Below, in pieces: positions 1 through 12,811 of a stretch of 64,000 nt of DNA; the first letter of the stretch is position 1; every line of letters begins with the position of its first letter. Below the pieces are notes generated by a model, which had not been told where the DNA came from, made no database searches, and saw nothing but the letters and a program-made list of their open reading frames with translations. The translations under genes were made by a program, and so were the position numbers. The stretch comes from CAYJPV01 sp964372095 (GTDB lineage Bacteria > Acidobacteriota > Vicinamibacteria > Vicinamibacterales > JAKQTR01), in NCBI GenBank assembly GCA_964372095.1, contig CAYJPV010000021.1, positions 1-64,000 on the forward strand, read 5' to 3'.

Positions 1-53
<53 letters not shown>

Positions 54-111
54 TCTTCCCACAGCATACGGTCGTCGGGTGAGTCCCTGGCGCCTGGAAA
101 AGAGGTTGCAG

Positions 112-2682
<2,571 letters not shown>

Positions 2683-2690
2683 CCTCACGC

Positions 2691-3629
2691 ATGCCTTTGA
2701 CGGTTGCCTATTCTGACCGCTACCTCGTCGACATCGGGGACCACGTGTTCCGGATGGCGAAGTACCGCCGCACGCACCAGCTCCTGCTCGAACAGGGCGT
2801 CCTTCCACCCGAGGCCTTCGTCGAACCCGAACCGGTCTCGTGGGAAGAACTGGCGCTCGTGCACGATGCCGACTACCTCCGAAAGGCACGCACCGGCGAC
2901 TTCCGGCCGTCGGAACTGGCACAGCTCGAGTTGCCCTGGACCTTCGATGCCATCGAGGGATTTCGCCTGATCGCCGGCGGCACCATCCTGGCCGGCCGGG
3001 CCGCAGTGGCCTCGGCGGCGGCGACCCGCACCACCGGACCGGTCCCGCTGGCCGCTGCCGCGAACATCGGCGGCGGGTTTCACCACGCCTTTCCGGCACA
3101 CGGCGAGGGATTCTGCGTCTTCAACGACGTCGCGGTCGCGATTCGCGTGCTCCAGCGCGACGGCACGATCACCCGGGCGGCTGTCATCGACGTGGACGTC
3201 CACCAGGGCAACGGCACCGCCTTCACCTTCGAAGGCGACTCCTCGGTCTTCACGTTCTCAGTCCACCAGGAGAGCAACTACCCGTCGGTCAAGCCCCGTG
3301 GTTCCCTTGATGTGGGGCTGCCCGACGGCGCGGCCGACCACGAGTACCTGCGGGCGGTCGAATCCGCGCTGCCCCAGGTGTTCGCCTCGCGCCCCGATCT
3401 CATCATCTACGTGGCCGGCGCCGACCCGTACCTCGGCGACCAGCTGGGCGGCCTGAACCTCACGTTCGAAGGTCTGCGCGGGCGCGACTACACCGTCCTC
3501 AACGCTGCCCGCGACATGCAGGTCCCCGTGGCCATCGTGCTGGCCGGCGGCTACGCCCGCAACACCGACGATACCGCCCACATCCACGCAGCCACCATCG
3601 CGGAAGCCGCCCGCCTGAGCCGGGGCTGA
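2691..3629 (+). CDS. Histone-deacetylase-family (AcuC/HDAC-like) deacetylase
   Basis: Zinc-dependent arginase/deacetylase-fold enzyme, expected to remove acyl groups from lysine or small amines; the substrate cannot be told from sequence. The active-site set is complete: His131-His132 in HHAFPAHGEG, metal ligands Asp169 and His171 in DVDVHQGNGT, Asp245 in AGADPYLGD, and Tyr288 in AGGY. The length of 312 aa is normal for bacterial members. It starts 8 nt after lon and is probably co-transcribed with it. Its stop codon forms the loop of a terminator-like hairpin. Confidence 0.93.
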   Translation: MPLTVAYSDRYLVDIGDHVFRMAKYRRTHQLLLEQGVLPPEAFVEPEPVSWEELALVHDADYLRKARTGDFRPSELAQLELPWTFDAIEGFRLIAGGTILAGRAAVASAAATRTTGPVPLAAAANIGGGFHHAFPAHGEGFCVFNDVAVAIRVLQRDGTITRAAVIDVDVHQGNGTAFTFEGDSSVFTFSVHQESNYPSVKPRGSLDVGLPDGAADHEYLRAVESALPQVFASRPDLIIYVAGADPYLGDQLGGLNLTFEGLRGRDYTVLNAARDMQVPVAIVLAGGYARNTDDTAHIHAATIAEAARLSRG

Positions 3630-3638
3630 AGCCCCTTT
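3622..3638 (+). terminator. GC hairpin with the stop codon in its loop
   Basis: GGGGC (3622-3626) pairs with GCCCC (3631-3635) around the loop TGAA, whose TGA is the stop codon of the deacetylase gene. TTT follows. It is a plausible short intrinsic terminator and resembles the GC hairpins at 25742 and 41017. Confidence 0.5.
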
Positions 3639-3712
3639 CGTTTCGCGTTCGCGCTCATCCGCGCCATAATTCGTCCCGTCCCCCTTCGTTCACCCTGTCC
3701 CGGGAGTCTGAC

Positions 3713-4450
<738 letters not shown>

Positions 4451-4457
4451 GGGCATC

Positions 4458-6824
4458 GTGAGGATCGCCGCGCTCGATCGGAAGCTGCTGCGCGACCTGG
4501 GAACCATGAAGGGGCAGGCGTTCGCCATCGGCCTGGTCGTGGCGGCGGGCATTGCCATGTACGTGGCCTACCTCTCGAACTTCGACTCCCTGCGCCGTAC
4601 GCAGCACGCCTACTACGACCGGTTTCGTTTCGGCGACGTGTTCGCCGCCTGCAAACGTGCGCCGCTGCGCCTGGAAGACCGGTTGCGCACGCTGCCCGGC
4701 GTCGCCGCGGTGCAGACCCGGACCGTCGTGGACGTCACACTGGATATCGAAGGCGTCAGCGAGCCGGTGAAAGGCCGCATCGTGTCGGTGCCGGCCGCCG
4801 GCCGGCCGGCGCTCAACGATCTGTTCCTGCGGCGCGGGCGCTGGATCGAGCCGGGCCGCCCCGAGGAGGTGCTGCTGAACGAAGGCTTCGCCCTCGCCCA
4901 CGGGTTGTGGCCGGGACACCGCTTTGCGGCCGTGATCAACGGCCGCCGCCAGGTCTTCCGGGTCGTCGGCCACGCGTTGTCGCCCGAGTATGTGTACGTG
5001 CTGCCGCCCGGCGAGATGATGCCCGACGATCGGCGGTTTGGCGTGATCTGGATGGAGCGCCGCGCCCTCGCGGCGGCGTTCGACATGGACGGCGCGTTCA
5101 ACGACGTGTCGATCCGCCTGATGCCCGGTGAGCCGGTGGCCCGCGTGGTGGAGGACGTGGATCGCCTCCTGAAGCCCTGGGGAGGGTTCGGCGCCGTGCC
5201 GCGGCGCCTGCAGCAGTCGCACTGGTACCTCGACAGCGAACTGACCCAGTTGCAGTCGTTCGGCTATGCCGTGCCCGCGGTGTTTCTCGGTGTCGCGGCC
5301 TTCCTGCTCAACCTGGCCATGGCCCGCACCCTCACCGTGCAGCGGCCGCAGATCGCGGTCCTCAAGGCCCTCGGGTACGGCAATGCCGCCATTGGCTGGC
5401 ACTACGTGAAGTGGAGCCTGGCCATCGCGGCGCTGGGCGCCGGGCTGGGGCTCGCGGCCGGAGCCTGGCTGGGCGCCGAAATGATCGGGCTCTACAACCA
5501 GTACTTCCGGTTCCCGGTGCTCCTGTACCGGCTGTCAGGGGGCGTCGCCGTGACGGCGTGCGGCATCGGTCTGGCCTGCGCGGCCATCGGCGCGTTGTTT
5601 GCCGTGCGCCGCGCCGTGGCCATCCCGCCGGCCGAGGCCATGCGGGCCGAGGCGCCGGCCCGCCACCGGACCAGCATCGCCGAGCGCCTTGTTCCCCGCG
5701 GCTTGTCCCCTGCCACCCGCATGGTCGTGCGCAATCTCGAGCGCCATCCGTGGCGGACGGTGACGTCCATCGGCGGGATTGCGTGCGCCACGGGCATTTT
5801 GTTCTTCGGCTTCCTGTTCATCGATGTCGCGGGTCTGCTGGGCCGCATCCAGTTCACGCTGGTGCAGCGGCAGGACGTCACCGTGAACTTCGTGGAACCC
5901 CGCTCGTCACGGGCCGGCTACGAGATTGCTGCAATCCCCGGCGTGCTCGGCATCGAGCCCGTCCGCTTCGTGCCGGCGCGCCTGCGGTTCGAGCATCGTT
6001 CCCGGCAGGTCACGATTGCCGGCCAGCCGGCCGCGCCCGACCTGAACCGCATCGTCGACGAGTCGGGGACGGCCTTCGCCCTGCCGCCCGAGGGGCTGAT
6101 CCTGTCGCGTATCCTCGGCGACGTGCTCCACGTGGCCCCCGGAGACCGGCTGACCGTCGAGGTGCTCGAAGGCGCGCGCCCCGTTCTGGACGTGCCCGTG
6201 GCGGCACTTGTCGACGACATCATGGGACTCGGGGCGTACATGGAACGCGATGCGCTGCACCGGCTGCTGCGCGAGGGACCCACGATCTCCGCCGTGCATG
6301 TCGCAGTGGACGACGCGTTGGCGGCATCGGTGCACCGGCGGCTGAAAGGGATGCCGGCCGTCGCCGGAATCGGTGTGACGGCCGCCGCGCGCCAGAGTTT
6401 CGATCGCCTGATGGCCGAGAACCTCACGCTCATGACGACGTTCAACATCGTGTTCGCCGGGATCATCGCCTTCGGCGTCGTCTACAATGCCGCCCGCATC
6501 TCGTTGTCCGAGCGGCACCGCGAGCTGGCCAGCCTCCGCGTGATGGGGTTTACGATCGGGGAAATCTCGATGATTCTCCTCGGCGAACTGGCCGTGCTCA
6601 CGCTGGCCGCCATCGGTCCGGGCCTTCTGCTGGGCTGGGTGTTCGCGAAGCTGCTCGTGGCCAGCGTCCAGAGCGAAGTGTACCGGCTGCCGCTCGTCGT
6701 CACGCCGCAGAACGCGGCCTGGTCGTCGTTGACCATCATGCTGGCCTCCGCATTGTCGGGCCTGGCCGTTCGCCGCCGGCTGGATCACCTCGACCTGGTG
6801 GCGGTCCTGAAGATCCGGGAGTAG
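4458..6824 (+). CDS. FtsX/MacB-type ABC transporter permease (two FtsX cores)
   Basis: Inner-membrane permease of the exporter encoded by this operon. A first membrane segment near residues 14-35 (GQAFAIGLVVAAG) is followed by a large extracytoplasmic domain. Next come a three-helix FtsX core (about 270-390), a second extracytoplasmic domain, and a C-terminal FtsX core (about 650-780). The 788-residue, duplicated layout resembles DevC/LolC-like fused permeases. I chose GTG 4458 because GAGGG lies 5 nt upstream and it follows the ATPase stop directly; longer readings of the frame would overlap the ATPase gene. Confidence 0.93.
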   Translation: MRIAALDRKLLRDLGTMKGQAFAIGLVVAAGIAMYVAYLSNFDSLRRTQHAYYDRFRFGDVFAACKRAPLRLEDRLRTLPGVAAVQTRTVVDVTLDIEGVSEPVKGRIVSVPAAGRPALNDLFLRRGRWIEPGRPEEVLLNEGFALAHGLWPGHRFAAVINGRRQVFRVVGHALSPEYVYVLPPGEMMPDDRRFGVIWMERRALAAAFDMDGAFNDVSIRLMPGEPVARVVEDVDRLLKPWGGFGAVPRRLQQSHWYLDSELTQLQSFGYAVPAVFLGVAAFLLNLAMARTLTVQRPQIAVLKALGYGNAAIGWHYVKWSLAIAALGAGLGLAAGAWLGAEMIGLYNQYFRFPVLLYRLSGGVAVTACGIGLACAAIGALFAVRRAVAIPPAEAMRAEAPARHRTSIAERLVPRGLSPATRMVVRNLERHPWRTVTSIGGIACATGILFFGFLFIDVAGLLGRIQFTLVQRQDVTVNFVEPRSSRAGYEIAAIPGVLGIEPVRFVPARLRFEHRSRQVTIAGQPAAPDLNRIVDESGTAFALPPEGLILSRILGDVLHVAPGDRLTVEVLEGARPVLDVPVAALVDDIMGLGAYMERDALHRLLREGPTISAVHVAVDDALAASVHRRLKGMPAVAGIGVTAAARQSFDRLMAENLTLMTTFNIVFAGIIAFGVVYNAARISLSERHRELASLRVMGFTIGEISMILLGELAVLTLAAIGPGLLLGWVFAKLLVASVQSEVYRLPLVVTPQNAAWSSLTIMLASALSGLAVRRRLDHLDLVAVLKIRE

Positions 6825-6828
6825 CCTC

Positions 6829-8031
6829 ATGCGCGCGCTGCAACGCCTCACTCGGCCCTCCACCCTCGGCGGATTCGCGCTCGTCGGCGCCTTGCTCGTG
6901 ATCGGGTTCTGGCCCACGGCCGAACTGGTCGACCTGGCCCCCGTGGGGCGGGGCCCGATGCGGGTCACCGTGGACGAAGAGGGCGAGACCCGCGTGCGCC
7001 ATCGTTTCGTCGTCTCGGCGCCGGTGGCGGGCCAGCTGCAACGTATCGACCTCGAGCCAGGAGACCCCGTGCGGGCCGGCACGACCGTCCTGGCGACCGT
7101 CCTGCCAGCCGCGCCCATGCCGCTCGATGCCCGATCACGCGCGGAAGCCGAAGCCGCCGCGGGGGGCGCCCGGGCCGCACTGGGCGCCGCGCGAGCGGAT
7201 CGGGCGAAGGCCACGGCGGCGAAGGCGCTCGCGGATTCGGAGTTGGAGCGCTACCGGGACCTGGCGCGCGAGCGTGTCGTGTCGAACCAGGCCCTCGAGG
7301 GGAAAGAGACCGACGCGCGGACCGCCGCCGAATCGCTCCGCGCCGCCGAGTTCGCCGTAGCCGGCGCGCAGCATCAGATCGAGATGGCGAACGCGCGGCT
7401 CGTGCAGGCGTCCGGTGGCCGCGGCCTGGGGCGCGCGGTCACGATCGTCGCGCCGGTGGACGGGGTCGTGCTCCGCCGCCTGCAGGAAAGCGAAGCGGTC
7501 GTGGCGGCCGGGCAGCCGCTCCTGGAACTCGGCGATCCCCGCGATCTCGAGATCGTGTCGGACCTCCTCTCGAGCGATGCGGTCAGGGTTCCGGCAGGAG
7601 CGGCCGTCATGATCGAACGCTGGGGCGGCGAGCGCCCGTTGCGCGCGCGGGTCCGCCGGGTCGAGCCCTCGGGTTTCACCAAGTACTCGGCGCTGGGCGT
7701 GGAGGAGCAGCGGGTCAACGTCGTCATGGACTTCGACGAGCCCGCCGATGGCCGGCCGGGACTCGGCGACGGGTACCGCGTCGACATCCGCATCATCGTC
7801 TGGGAAGGCGCCTCCGTGCTGAAGGCGCCCGCCAGCGCGCTGTTCAGACGCGGCACCGAGTGGGCGGCCTTCGTCGAGGCCGGCGGACGTGCCCGCGTGC
7901 AGGCGGTGCAGGTGGGACGGCGCAATGGGGCGGAGGCCGAAGTTATCGATGGCCTGCGCGAAGGAGACCTCGTCGTGCTGCATCCGGCCGATACGCTGCA
8001 GGACGGCTCACGCATCGCGCGGCGACAGTGA
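6829..8031 (+). CDS. HlyD/MacA-family membrane fusion protein
   Basis: Periplasmic adaptor that would link the permease to an outer-membrane channel. One N-terminal membrane anchor (FALVGALLVIGFWP) is followed by a biotinyl-lipoyl half-motif (VSAPVAGQLQRIDLEPGDPV), an alanine- and arginine-rich coiled-coil hairpin (about residues 100-180), the second half-motif (VAPVDGVVLRRL), and a beta-barrel domain. Length is 400 aa. It starts 4 nt after the permease. No TolC-like gene is in the window, so the outer-membrane partner must be encoded elsewhere. Confidence 0.93.
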   Translation: MRALQRLTRPSTLGGFALVGALLVIGFWPTAELVDLAPVGRGPMRVTVDEEGETRVRHRFVVSAPVAGQLQRIDLEPGDPVRAGTTVLATVLPAAPMPLDARSRAEAEAAAGGARAALGAARADRAKATAAKALADSELERYRDLARERVVSNQALEGKETDARTAAESLRAAEFAVAGAQHQIEMANARLVQASGGRGLGRAVTIVAPVDGVVLRRLQESEAVVAAGQPLLELGDPRDLEIVSDLLSSDAVRVPAGAAVMIERWGGERPLRARVRRVEPSGFTKYSALGVEEQRVNVVMDFDEPADGRPGLGDGYRVDIRIIVWEGASVLKAPASALFRRGTEWAAFVEAGGRARVQAVQVGRRNGAEAEVIDGLREGDLVVLHPADTLQDGSRIARRQ

Positions 8032-8035
8032 CGGC

Positions 8036-8041
8036 TACAAT
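8036..8041 (+). promoter_or_regulatory. TACAAT -10 box 6 nt before a start codon
   Basis: TACAAT at 8036-8041 is followed by six bases and then ATG 8048. That spacing puts the transcription start at or near the A of the start codon. No Shine-Dalgarno sequence fits in between, so the methyltransferase message may be leaderless. Confidence 0.45.
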
Positions 8042-8047
8042 GGGCCG

Positions 8048-8824
8048 ATGGCCCATCAGCCCGTCATGAGCATGAGTTCGTTGACCGGGAAGCGGATCCT
8101 CTCGCTGATCCGCGAGGGCGACTTCGCTCATCCCGGCGAGACGGACGCCGTGGATCTCCTGCTCGACGGGCTGCCGTGCGACCGATTCCGGCGGGTGCTC
8201 GACCTCGGCTGCGGCCTGGGCGGTACCGCGGCCCTGATCGCCGAACGCGGCTACGGGCAGGTCACTGGCGTCGACGCGGACCCCGAGACCATCGCCTACG
8301 CCAGCCGCACTTACCCCGGTCTGTCCTTTGCCTGCGCGAGCGCGTCGGACGTCTCGAGGGCGATCGATGGGCCCTTCGACGCCATTGTGATGTTCACGGC
8401 TTTCTACTGCTTTCCCGACCAGGGCCAGGCCTTGCGGGAATGCCGGACGCTTGCCCACGCCGGGGGCGAGTTGCGCCTCTTCGACTACACCACGCCAACC
8501 TGGAACACGGAGACGCGCGACTTCTGCACGCGGTACGCCCGCGGCGGGCACTGGAGGCCCCTCGTCCTGGACGAGATTGACCACTTGCTCGAAACCAACG
8601 GTTGGCGCGCCACCGTCCGCCGCGATCTGTCGGACGAGTTCCGGCAGTGGTACCGCGACCTGCTGCAGCGGCTCGGAGCCAGGCGGGACCGCATTGTCCA
8701 GGCGGCCGACGAGCGCTGGTACGCCTACGCGCACCAGCGTTACGCCGATCTCCTCGCGGCCATCGAGCAGGGCATCATCGGCGGGGGCATCGTCCACGCC
8801 GTCCCCCTCGCCCCTAGCCCCTAG
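8048..8824 (+). CDS. Class I SAM-dependent methyltransferase
   Basis: Predicted cytosolic small-molecule methyltransferase; the substrate is unknown. The SAM-binding motif I is VLDLGCGLGG (about residues 56-65), with the acidic end of strand 2 in TGVDADPETI. The 258-residue length is typical of UbiE/Methyltransf_11 proteins. ATG 8048 is chosen because it follows a -10-like TACAAT at leaderless spacing; ATGs at 8066 and 8072 are alternatives. Its last codons and stop run into a CTAGCCT tandem array, and the gene converges on the pseudopilin operon. Confidence 0.85.
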   Translation: MAHQPVMSMSSLTGKRILSLIREGDFAHPGETDAVDLLLDGLPCDRFRRVLDLGCGLGGTAALIAERGYGQVTGVDADPETIAYASRTYPGLSFACASASDVSRAIDGPFDAIVMFTAFYCFPDQGQALRECRTLAHAGGELRLFDYTTPTWNTETRDFCTRYARGGHWRPLVLDEIDHLLETNGWRATVRRDLSDEFRQWYRDLLQRLGARRDRIVQAADERWYAYAHQRYADLLAAIEQGIIGGGIVHAVPLAPSP

Positions 8825-8862
8825 CCTCTAGCCTCTAGCCTCTAGCCTCTAGCCTCTAGCCT
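8814..8862. repeat. Heptad tandem array (CTAGCCT), array A
   Basis: Six perfect copies of CTAGCCT run from 8821 to 8862, preceded by one imperfect copy (CTAGCCC, 8814-8820). The stop TAG of the methyltransferase lies in the first perfect copy. The array fills the gap between two convergent genes. The same unit recurs in array B at the other end of the pseudopilin region. Confidence 0.97.
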
Positions 8863-11654
8863 CACTGATTCGGCCGCAGCAGTTGCCTGAATGTCAGCGT
8901 GTTGATGTCGCGGAACATCGGCGTCCGGGGCGGCAGCAGCGCCGGCGTGAGGAAGTCCGTGTCGAACCGGTATCCGCGGCTCGGCGGCGAGTACACCACA
9001 TCACAGCACTTGTAGGTGCCCACCGCCTGCCGGCTCAGGTAGAAGCTGACGATGGAGCCGCGATAGTTGAGGGTGTCGCCACCCCAGTTCTCGATATACC
9101 GCAGGAAGTTGTGGGCGCCGCCGTCGGTGCCGAAGTCGGTGTGATCCTGGGCGTTGCTGGTCGGTTTCGGGAAGTTCAGTCCCTTGCCCGAGATCACGGC
9201 CGTGCGATACCAGGTCGTTGACGCATTCCGGTAGGAACCCACGCTGTGGGGCGACATGAAGGTACCGATGTCGTTGAAACTGTTGGAGAGCAGGGTCACG
9301 GCGTCCGCGATCATGGCCGACGACACATGGTCCGTGCCGGGCGTCGAGCCGAAGTCGGTGCCTCCGGCGTTGGGGCCGTTGTAGTTGCCCTGCAGGTACA
9401 GCGGGTTCTCCGCCGCCACCGTCAGGCCTTGCGTCCCGTTCTGCGGGAGCCGCAAGCTGCCGGCGTAGCCGCCATTGACGACCTTGAGCGCACGCCGGAA
9501 GAAGACCGGAGGGTTCACACGCGCTTCGTTCGGCGAGACCGCCGTCGTGAGCCACGTGGTCGCTCCCTCGGCCCACGCGCCAGTCGCACCGGTGGCCGGT
9601 GTCCATGCGGTGTCACCGGCGAGCCGGAACGCCGTGCCGGCGGTGGGATAGAGGCGCGGCACACCGCCGTACACATCCAGCACACCGTTGCCGTTCACGT
9701 CCTCACCGGCGTCCAGCCACCCGTTGGACACACTCTGCGCGGACCCGGGATTGATGATGTCTTCGAATCCGAGCTCTCCGGTCTCGAGATCGTCGCTCCC
9801 GAAGTCGTCGGACGTATAGAGCACGCCGTCGCCGCCGGCGCGCGGCGCCGCGGTGTTGTCGCCCCCAAGACTCTTGTTCCCGCGGCGGTCCGAGAAGTAG
9901 ACCACGTATCCGGTGACGTCCAACGTGTCCGGGTGGGCGGCCAGCCACGCCCGCAGGTTGTTGACGTCCAGTTCGACGTAGTGCATCACGCCAGCCAGCA
10001 GGGGGAGGGCACCAACGCCGGACGCGTCGTCGCGTCGCGCACCCTCGCGCGCGTCGTAGAGCGCCAGGGGCAGATAGTCAGTGCCTGTCGTGGACCACAC
10101 GCCCGACGCCGACCGGCCGCAGTTGGCGAACCCGGCCGACGGATTGTCCCGTACGCGCTGCAGCCGGATCACCGCGCCAGGGCTTGGGTCGTCGCCCGCC
10201 GCCGTCGCGCACGTCGTGCCCGCGGTGTTCCAGACGCCGGCATTGGCGAGGTTGCGTCCGGTGAAGCCCCGGTTGAGGATTTCCACCGTGACATCCGACC
10301 AGGCCCCGTCGCGTGTCTGTCGTTCGATCTTCAGGAACCCGTCGGCCAGAGGCGTGCCAGCGGGCACGCGGTAACCGTAACCGTTGGTGGCGGCATAGAC
10401 GGCGGCGAGCGCCAGCGGCACGCCGTTCGTCCACGCCACGCTGTCGCCCGTTCCATTCGGGTTGGCACGGTACGCCGCGTCGCGCGCCAGCCGGGCCAGA
10501 TCGATCGGCGGCGGACTTGTCACGGTGGGCAGGTTGCTGATGTCATCCGCGCGATCGGAGAGCAGGATGCGGACGCTGGCCATCGAGAAGAGCCGCTGGT
10601 CAAGGACCACCTGGGTGTCGGGTGTCACGAGCGAAGGCCGCCGGATCAGGTCGATCGGCGTGGCGCCGTCGGTCACGAGCGGCAGGTCGAGGCGCTTCGC
10701 GCCGGTCCGCCCGTTGCGGATCCGGTTGGAGTACGCGCCGGTCGACACGGCCGTCCACGTCGGTTCGTTCGGGGTGTTCGTGCCCGTGAGCACCATCGTC
10801 GGACGGCCGTTCACGGTTTGCAGCGTGCTGGGCGGGACGCTCGTCACGGTGACGCTGCCTTCCTGAACGGCGCTCCCGCAGTTGCCACCCTGGTTGCCGC
10901 ATGTCAGCCGGCGGAAAACCGGGTTGCTGCCGCCGGTGGTCGCGACCGAGACGTAGCCCCGATGGCCGCTTGTCGAGATCGGCAGTCCATTGGCCAGGTG
11001 GGTCCTGACGACCTCGCCGACAGCCGTCACCATGTCGCGCATCGTCAGCGTGGCCGACCCGTCCTGGGCGAGGTAGATGTTCTCGTTCGTGTGGACGCGG
11101 CCGCCGAAGTCGAAGTTCGGGCCGGCAAAGAAACTCAGGTCGTTTTCGGAGTACACGCCGAACTGGAACACCGGCACGGCCACGGTCTGGACTTCGCGCC
11201 GCATCCGCACTTCGGCTGCGCCCCCCAGGGCTCCACCACGGGCCCGTGCCGTGACGTTGATCACGTACGGCGTGATGAGTCCCTGGAGCCCCTGGAACGG
11301 CCCGTTGGGAATCGTGGCTGTCGTCACCGCGCCTGTGGTGATGGTGTACCCGGAGCTGTTGTCGGGCGCCAGAAACTGGTAGCCGTCCAGCACCGGCGGA
11401 ACGGTGGTCAGCGCGCTGACCTGGCTGGCTGACGGGCTGAAATTGCCGCCCACGAACAGGGCGCCCAGATCGGCTGTCAACTTCTCCAGTCCGGCATGCG
11501 CGGCGGCGTACGCCTGAGTCTGGTCCCGCGTCACGCCGGTGGCCCGTTGATCCGCGGCGATGACGGCAAAGAACCCGACCAGCAGGGCCGACACCAGCAT
11601 CATGACCAGCAGGGCCGACATCAGCGCGATGCCCGAGTCGTTGCGCGGTCTCAC
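8862..11654 (-). CDS. Very large PilX-like minor pseudopilin/pilus assembly protein
   Basis: The N-terminus (NDSGIALMSALLVMMLVSA) matches the hydrophobic pilin-like helix of PilX-type proteins: a short basic leader, Gly, then a membrane helix. It is followed by about 890 residues of exported sequence rich in N, T, G and D, including a calcium-loop-like DVNGNGVLDVYGG. Classic PilX is near 170-200 aa, so this is a greatly enlarged surface version. The GTG start has GGAAGGG 7 nt upstream. It is the last gene of the fimT-pilV-pilW-pilX-like operon, and its stop abuts array A. It probably sits at a pilus tip or in a pseudopilus; an adhesive role is inference. Confidence 0.82.
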   Translation of the reverse strand: MRPRNDSGIALMSALLVMMLVSALLVGFFAVIAADQRATGVTRDQTQAYAAAHAGLEKLTADLGALFVGGNFSPSASQVSALTTVPPVLDGYQFLAPDNSSGYTITTGAVTTATIPNGPFQGLQGLITPYVINVTARARGGALGGAAEVRMRREVQTVAVPVFQFGVYSENDLSFFAGPNFDFGGRVHTNENIYLAQDGSATLTMRDMVTAVGEVVRTHLANGLPISTSGHRGYVSVATTGGSNPVFRRLTCGNQGGNCGSAVQEGSVTVTSVPPSTLQTVNGRPTMVLTGTNTPNEPTWTAVSTGAYSNRIRNGRTGAKRLDLPLVTDGATPIDLIRRPSLVTPDTQVVLDQRLFSMASVRILLSDRADDISNLPTVTSPPPIDLARLARDAAYRANPNGTGDSVAWTNGVPLALAAVYAATNGYGYRVPAGTPLADGFLKIERQTRDGAWSDVTVEILNRGFTGRNLANAGVWNTAGTTCATAAGDDPSPGAVIRLQRVRDNPSAGFANCGRSASGVWSTTGTDYLPLALYDAREGARRDDASGVGALPLLAGVMHYVELDVNNLRAWLAAHPDTLDVTGYVVYFSDRRGNKSLGGDNTAAPRAGGDGVLYTSDDFGSDDLETGELGFEDIINPGSAQSVSNGWLDAGEDVNGNGVLDVYGGVPRLYPTAGTAFRLAGDTAWTPATGATGAWAEGATTWLTTAVSPNEARVNPPVFFRRALKVVNGGYAGSLRLPQNGTQGLTVAAENPLYLQGNYNGPNAGGTDFGSTPGTDHVSSAMIADAVTLLSNSFNDIGTFMSPHSVGSYRNASTTWYRTAVISGKGLNFPKPTSNAQDHTDFGTDGGAHNFLRYIENWGGDTLNYRGSIVSFYLSRQAVGTYKCCDVVYSPPSRGYRFDTDFLTPALLPPRTPMFRDINTLTFRQLLRPNQ

Positions 11655-11682
11655 GTCATCACCCTTCCTGCCCTCACGGCCG

Positions 11683-12804
11683 CTACCGGTACCGATCGAC
11701 CAGCGCGAGGCTGCGCAGGCTCACCTGCGTGTTCAGCGTGCTGCGGAAAAACCGGCCGGTGGCCGAGAACTCGTCGTCCGATCGCCCGGCGAGCAGCACA
11801 TTGAGTTTGCGAACCTGGTTCGGCGAACACGGGTTCGGGGCGCACGCGCCTCCCGTGGTCAGGTCGTTGGCCACCATCCGCACGTTCGACGGGTTGTTCA
11901 CGCCATCGACCATGTCGTAGGTGAACTGGAGATTCTCGACGGCAAACGCCACCGTCTGTCCGCGCTGGTTGACGTCCGCGTCGGGATCGCCCCAGCCCAC
12001 GTGACGGATCAGGCGGGGCGTCGTCGCATCGAGCGTGTTGTCCAGGTAGTACGTGATCAGCCGAATCCGGGACACGCGAGCCGAGTTCGCGGCCGTGGGC
12101 GCCATGGTGGCCAGATCGTCAACGGTCCCGTTGAGGGCCGCGGCGAACTGGTTGAGGTTCATGGGGTCGCCGGCGGCAAAAGACACGGTCTGGCCACCGT
12201 CCACCGATGTGACGTACGCCATCGCGCTGACGCTGCCCTTGGTGAACATCAGAAGATCGCCGGCGCGTACGTCGTCGGCGTCGCCGTTGCTGATGTCGAT
12301 CCCTCCCGCGCTCTGGGCCGGCAGCGAAATCGTAGCCGTGTGGCCCGCCACGTTGAAGCTGGCCACCGGCACCGAGTCGAGCACCGAGTCGACGGCCATC
12401 GTCGTGACCATGTCGGTGGGCACGCCGTTGACCGTCGGTCCGCAGGCAGGCCCCGGCGTCACAGCGGCGATTGACACCGTTCCGGCGGGCCACGCCGTGC
12501 ACGTGCTACCGGCGGGGTGAGGCCGCTGGATCTGGAGGGCCCCGTCGCCGTTGGGGACCTGCACGGTGCGCCCGGTGGGCAGGCCCTGGCCCACCTGGAG
12601 CAGATCCCGGACGATGAGGTCCACGCCGATGCGGAGGTTGTTGTTGAGGCCGATGACGCTGTGAGCGCTTTCCGCGGCTCCGTACGCATCGTTCAGCACG
12701 GCCAGCGTCCCGCCCATCACCACGAGCGTGATTCCCATCGACACGATCAGCTCGATCAGCGTGAACCCGGCCTGGCCGGTCCCGTGATGCGTGGTCCTGC
12801 TCAT
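11683..12804 (-). CDS. PilW-like minor pseudopilin
   Basis: Prepilin with a class III leader: a short hydrophilic segment ending in G, then FTLIELIVSMGITLVVMGG with Glu at mature position 5. PilD-type peptidase should cut between G and F. Length is 373 aa, within the range of PilW-type minor pilins, with a long C-terminal globular domain. ATG 12804 is chosen because it gives a short leader; a longer reading of the frame overlaps pilV and lacks prepilin features. It lies 7 nt after the pilV-like gene and 28 nt before the pilX-like gene. Confidence 0.88.
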   Translation of the reverse strand: MSRTTHHGTGQAGFTLIELIVSMGITLVVMGGTLAVLNDAYGAAESAHSVIGLNNNLRIGVDLIVRDLLQVGQGLPTGRTVQVPNGDGALQIQRPHPAGSTCTAWPAGTVSIAAVTPGPACGPTVNGVPTDMVTTMAVDSVLDSVPVASFNVAGHTATISLPAQSAGGIDISNGDADDVRAGDLLMFTKGSVSAMAYVTSVDGGQTVSFAAGDPMNLNQFAAALNGTVDDLATMAPTAANSARVSRIRLITYYLDNTLDATTPRLIRHVGWGDPDADVNQRGQTVAFAVENLQFTYDMVDGVNNPSNVRMVANDLTTGGACAPNPCSPNQVRKLNVLLAGRSDDEFSATGRFFRSTLNTQVSLRSLALVDRYR

Positions 12805-12811
12805 GGTGCCT

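Noticed and set aside
9246..11432. Plus-strand frame of about 728 codons opposite the PilX-like gene
   Set aside because: It is Arg/Val/Gly-rich without motifs. The minus strand has a proper prepilin N-terminus and lies in a pseudopilin operon.
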